A DNA stretch of 64,000 nt, taken from contig CM076961.1 of NCBI GenBank assembly GCA_039566865.1, positions 9,943,501-10,007,500 on the forward strand. Direction: 5' to 3'. The position numbers and the translations under genes were made by a program. Of this stretch, positions 61,735-64,000 are shown piece after piece. Origin of the DNA: Aurelia coerulea (lineage: Eukaryota > Cnidaria > Scyphozoa > Semaeostomeae > Ulmaridae). The notes under the pieces were generated by a model. That model did no database searches, was not told where the DNA came from, and saw only the letters and a list, made by a program, of their open reading frames with translations. Positions within the stretch are counted from its first letter, which is position 1, and each line of letters begins with the position of its first letter.

Positions 61735-62948
61735 GGCATAGAAGAACAGTGATGCTACGAGAATTGTATGTGGCTGTGAAAGTCTTTACAGTCATTTGGT
61801 CGAAGATTTTAATGTTTCTATCCATTGAACGTGGTTGGTTTAGTGTTCAAATTCAAATGAAGCATAGCCATTGTGAATGGCAGACTGGTCCCACCACGAG
61901 CTATATGACGGGTCACACCACGGGTCACAGCACGGGTCACACCCTTCTTAGATGCCTCAGTACACATTTTACCAAAGAAAACGACGGGTCACACGGGTCA
62001 CACTAATTTTTTATAAAAAATATAGTATCTAATATTTTTTATAAAAAATGACTGTGACCCGTGTGACCCGTGTGACCCGTGCCAATTTCTATACAAATTC
62101 AATAGATATCGCCCTTTAGTAGTGTGACCCATGGTGTTACCCGTGGTGTGACCCGTCAATTTCTTGCAGTATCGCTATACTGGTCCACTAATAAATCTTT
62201 ATTTCATAAAATCGATGATATTTGGCTGCCAGTACATTTGTTTAGTTCGATTGAAGGTGGAAATTCCATGATTTCAGAGCCAAAGGCCGTTTTGATTCAT
62301 TTCGTGACGTCAAATTGAACAATCAACATCACTAATCACAAAACAAATCACATATCCGGAACGAGCGCCATCGAATTAGTACCATTCGAGTGAAAAAGTT
62401 TAAATTTGAGCTCTTATAAAAAATTTTACCCTCAGACAATCCTCGCCAAAACCTCTTGTCACAAACTGAATTTTTCAGCATTTTTCAACAAAAATCTAAG
62501 TGCCTACCACTTCAGCGGAAATATCTCGTAAACCCCCCTTCCCCCCAAGTCAATGTTGTTTGTCTTGACTCAGGACACTTGCTGCATGATATTTTCCAAG
62601 TTAGAGAATTCAGCAACATTGACTTGGGGGGTAAAGGGGGGTATTTGCTCTTCAGATCTACCTTTTTCCATTTTGTGACAAGGGTTTTGGCGAGGATTGT
62701 CTGAGGTCGAGTGAGTGGATGTATGCATGTTTTGACGTGTAAAACAGGACTAAAACATAAGTAAACGCGAGGACATCATTAAAAATTCGAACAGGTATGT
62801 CTGTCTGTAAAACATATTCATCATAAAGTATTTTCATAATGCCCCTCTTCTCACTGGAGAGGGCTTTAACGGCAGCACCAAAAATCTGAAAAACAGCTGA
62901 CAAAGTTAATCCTTTGCTCAGGTTCTTCCTTTGTTGTTTCTTATACAT
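61735..62948 (-). repeat. Satellite unit R32, 1214 bp
   Basis: Filled; repeats the R30 change at 61906. Confidence 0.95.
62433..62703 (-). mobile_element. MITE-A copy 38
   Basis: Full length; base 135 G; last copy in the window. Confidence 0.88.
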
Positions 62949-63901
62949 GGCATAGAAGAACAGTGATGCTACGAGAATTGTATATGGCTGTGAAAGTCTT
63001 TAGAGTCATTTGGTCGAAGATTTTAATGTTTCTATCCATTGAACGTGGTTGGTTTAGTGTTCAAATTCAAATGAAGCATAGCCATTGTGAATGGCAGACT
63101 GGTCCCACCACGAGCTATACGACGGGTCACACCACGGGTCACAGCACGGGTCACACCCTTCTTAGATGCCTCAGTACACATTTTACCAAAGAAAACGACG
63201 GGTCACACGGGTCACACTAATTTTTTATAAAAAATATAGTATCTAATATTTTTTATAAAAAATGACTGTGACCCGTGTGACCCGTGTGACCCGTGCCAAT
63301 TTCTATACAAATTCAATAGATATCGCCCTTTAGTAGTGTGACCCATGGTGTTACCCGTGGTGTGACCCGTCAATTTCTTGCAGTATCGCTATACTGGTCC
63401 ACTAATAAATCTTTATTTCATAAAATCGATGATATTTGGCTGCCAGTACATTTGTTTAGTTCGATTGAAGGTGGAAATTCCATGATTTCAGAGCCAAAGG
63501 CCGTTTTGATTCATTTCGTGACGTCAAATTGAACAATCAACATCACTAATCACAAAACAAATCACATATCCGGAACGAGCGCCATCGAATTAGTACCATT
63601 CGAGTGAAAAAGTTTAAATTTGAGCTCTTATAAAAAATTTTACCCTCAGATGTCTGAGGTCGAGTGAGTGGATGTATGCATGTTTTGACGTGTAAAACAG
63701 GACTAAAACATAAGTAAACGCGAGGACATCATTAAAAATTCGAACAGGTATGTCTGTCTGTAAAACATATTCATCATAAAGTATTTTCATAATGCCCCTC
63801 TTCTCACTGGAGAGGGCTTTAACGGCAGCACCAAAAATCTGAAAAACAGCTGACAAAGTTAATCCTTTGCTCAGGTTCTTCCTTTGTTGTTTCTTATACA
63901 T
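62949..63901 (-). repeat. Satellite unit R33, 953 bp, empty site c
   Basis: Empty with footprint c (63643-63661). Two private changes near 62984 and 63003. Confidence 0.95.
63643..63661 (-). other. Empty MITE-A site, footprint c
   Basis: Same joint as at 31615, about 32 kb away. Confidence 0.8.
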
Positions 63902-64000
63902 GGCATAGAAGAACTTTGATGCTACGAGAATTGTATGTGGCTGTGAAAGTCTTTACAGTCATTTGGTCGAAGATTTTAATGTTTCTATCCATTGAACGTG
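63902..64000 (-). repeat. Satellite unit cut by the window edge
   Basis: The last 99 bases of a further inverted unit. It has private changes just after the unit boundary (AGAACTTTGATG near 63914 instead of AGAACAGTGATG). Confidence 0.9.

Larger units (their letters stand above)
58093..62948 (-). repeat. Higher-order repeat, 2428 bp period, two copies
   Basis: Two private changes recur exactly 2428 bp apart (58965 and 61393; 59478 and 61906), while the alternate units lack them. The duplicated block is therefore a dimer of filled units. Confidence 0.9.
24451..64000 (-). repeat. Satellite array, right arm (inverted units)
   Basis: The same unit family continues in reverse orientation to the window end. 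Unit starts, read on the - strand, are at 24700, 25914, 27128 and so on to 63901. It holds 32 complete units, two TA-1362 insertions, 23 MITE-A copies and nine empty MITE-A sites. Units beyond 45 kb are more uniform than those near the turn-around. The array runs off the right edge. Confidence 0.97.

Noticed and set aside
1..64000. LTR retrotransposon or rDNA-type tandem array
   Set aside because: No long terminal repeats, reverse-transcriptase or gag-like frames, primer-binding site or rRNA-like conserved segments were seen in the unit.

Overview
This 64 kb window contains no gene I can support. It is one continuous, highly homogenised satellite array with 49 complete units, two half units at a turn-around point, and cut units at both edges. 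The total absence of bacterial-type coding, the A+T richness, the long tandem array and the nested short inverted-repeat transposons point to a eukaryotic nuclear genome. An invertebrate animal is my guess, but nothing in the sequence fixes the taxon.

The base unit is about 950 bp. Most units also carry a 271 bp terminal-inverted-repeat element (called MITE-A here), which makes a 1214 bp unit. Thirty-eight units are filled and eleven are empty. The empty units show five different small junction sequences that look like excision footprints. Five units additionally carry a 1362 bp element (called TA-1362) with 25 bp terminal inverted repeats and a TA target duplication, always at the same TA in the 8-nt loop of an AT-rich 39-bp-stem hairpin. 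Around that hairpin each unit has a near-symmetric block of eleven GGGTCAC-type motifs: three at 12 bp spacing and three at 9 bp on one side, two at 9 bp and three at 12 bp on the other.

Layout: 1-24450 is the left arm, with units on the + strand and TA-1362 copies at 1878, 10264 and 20126. At 24450/24451 the array flips head to head, exactly at the MITE-A site, with a footprint-like joint. 24451-64000 is the right arm, with units on the - strand and TA-1362 copies at 29854 and 35813. Shared rare variants and copy order show that 24451-39043 is an inverted copy of roughly 9-17028, differing by two units and a few converted sites. From 38 to 45 kb empty and filled units are mixed in a 3.1 kb duplication. 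45-52 kb is a run of uniform filled units. 52-58 kb holds a 2162 bp higher-order repeat (three copies), and 58-63 kb a 2428 bp higher-order repeat (two copies).

Markers used below, in unit orientation with base 1 = A of the ATG in the conserved GCCATGTATAAG: m87 (T or C), m140 (T or C), and MITE-A base 135 (G or A). The most interesting reading is that a transposon-derived satellite is being reshaped by its own passenger elements: excision footprints, an inversion breakpoint inside an element site, and amplification of a nested insertion. The inversion and duplication should be checked against assembly error.
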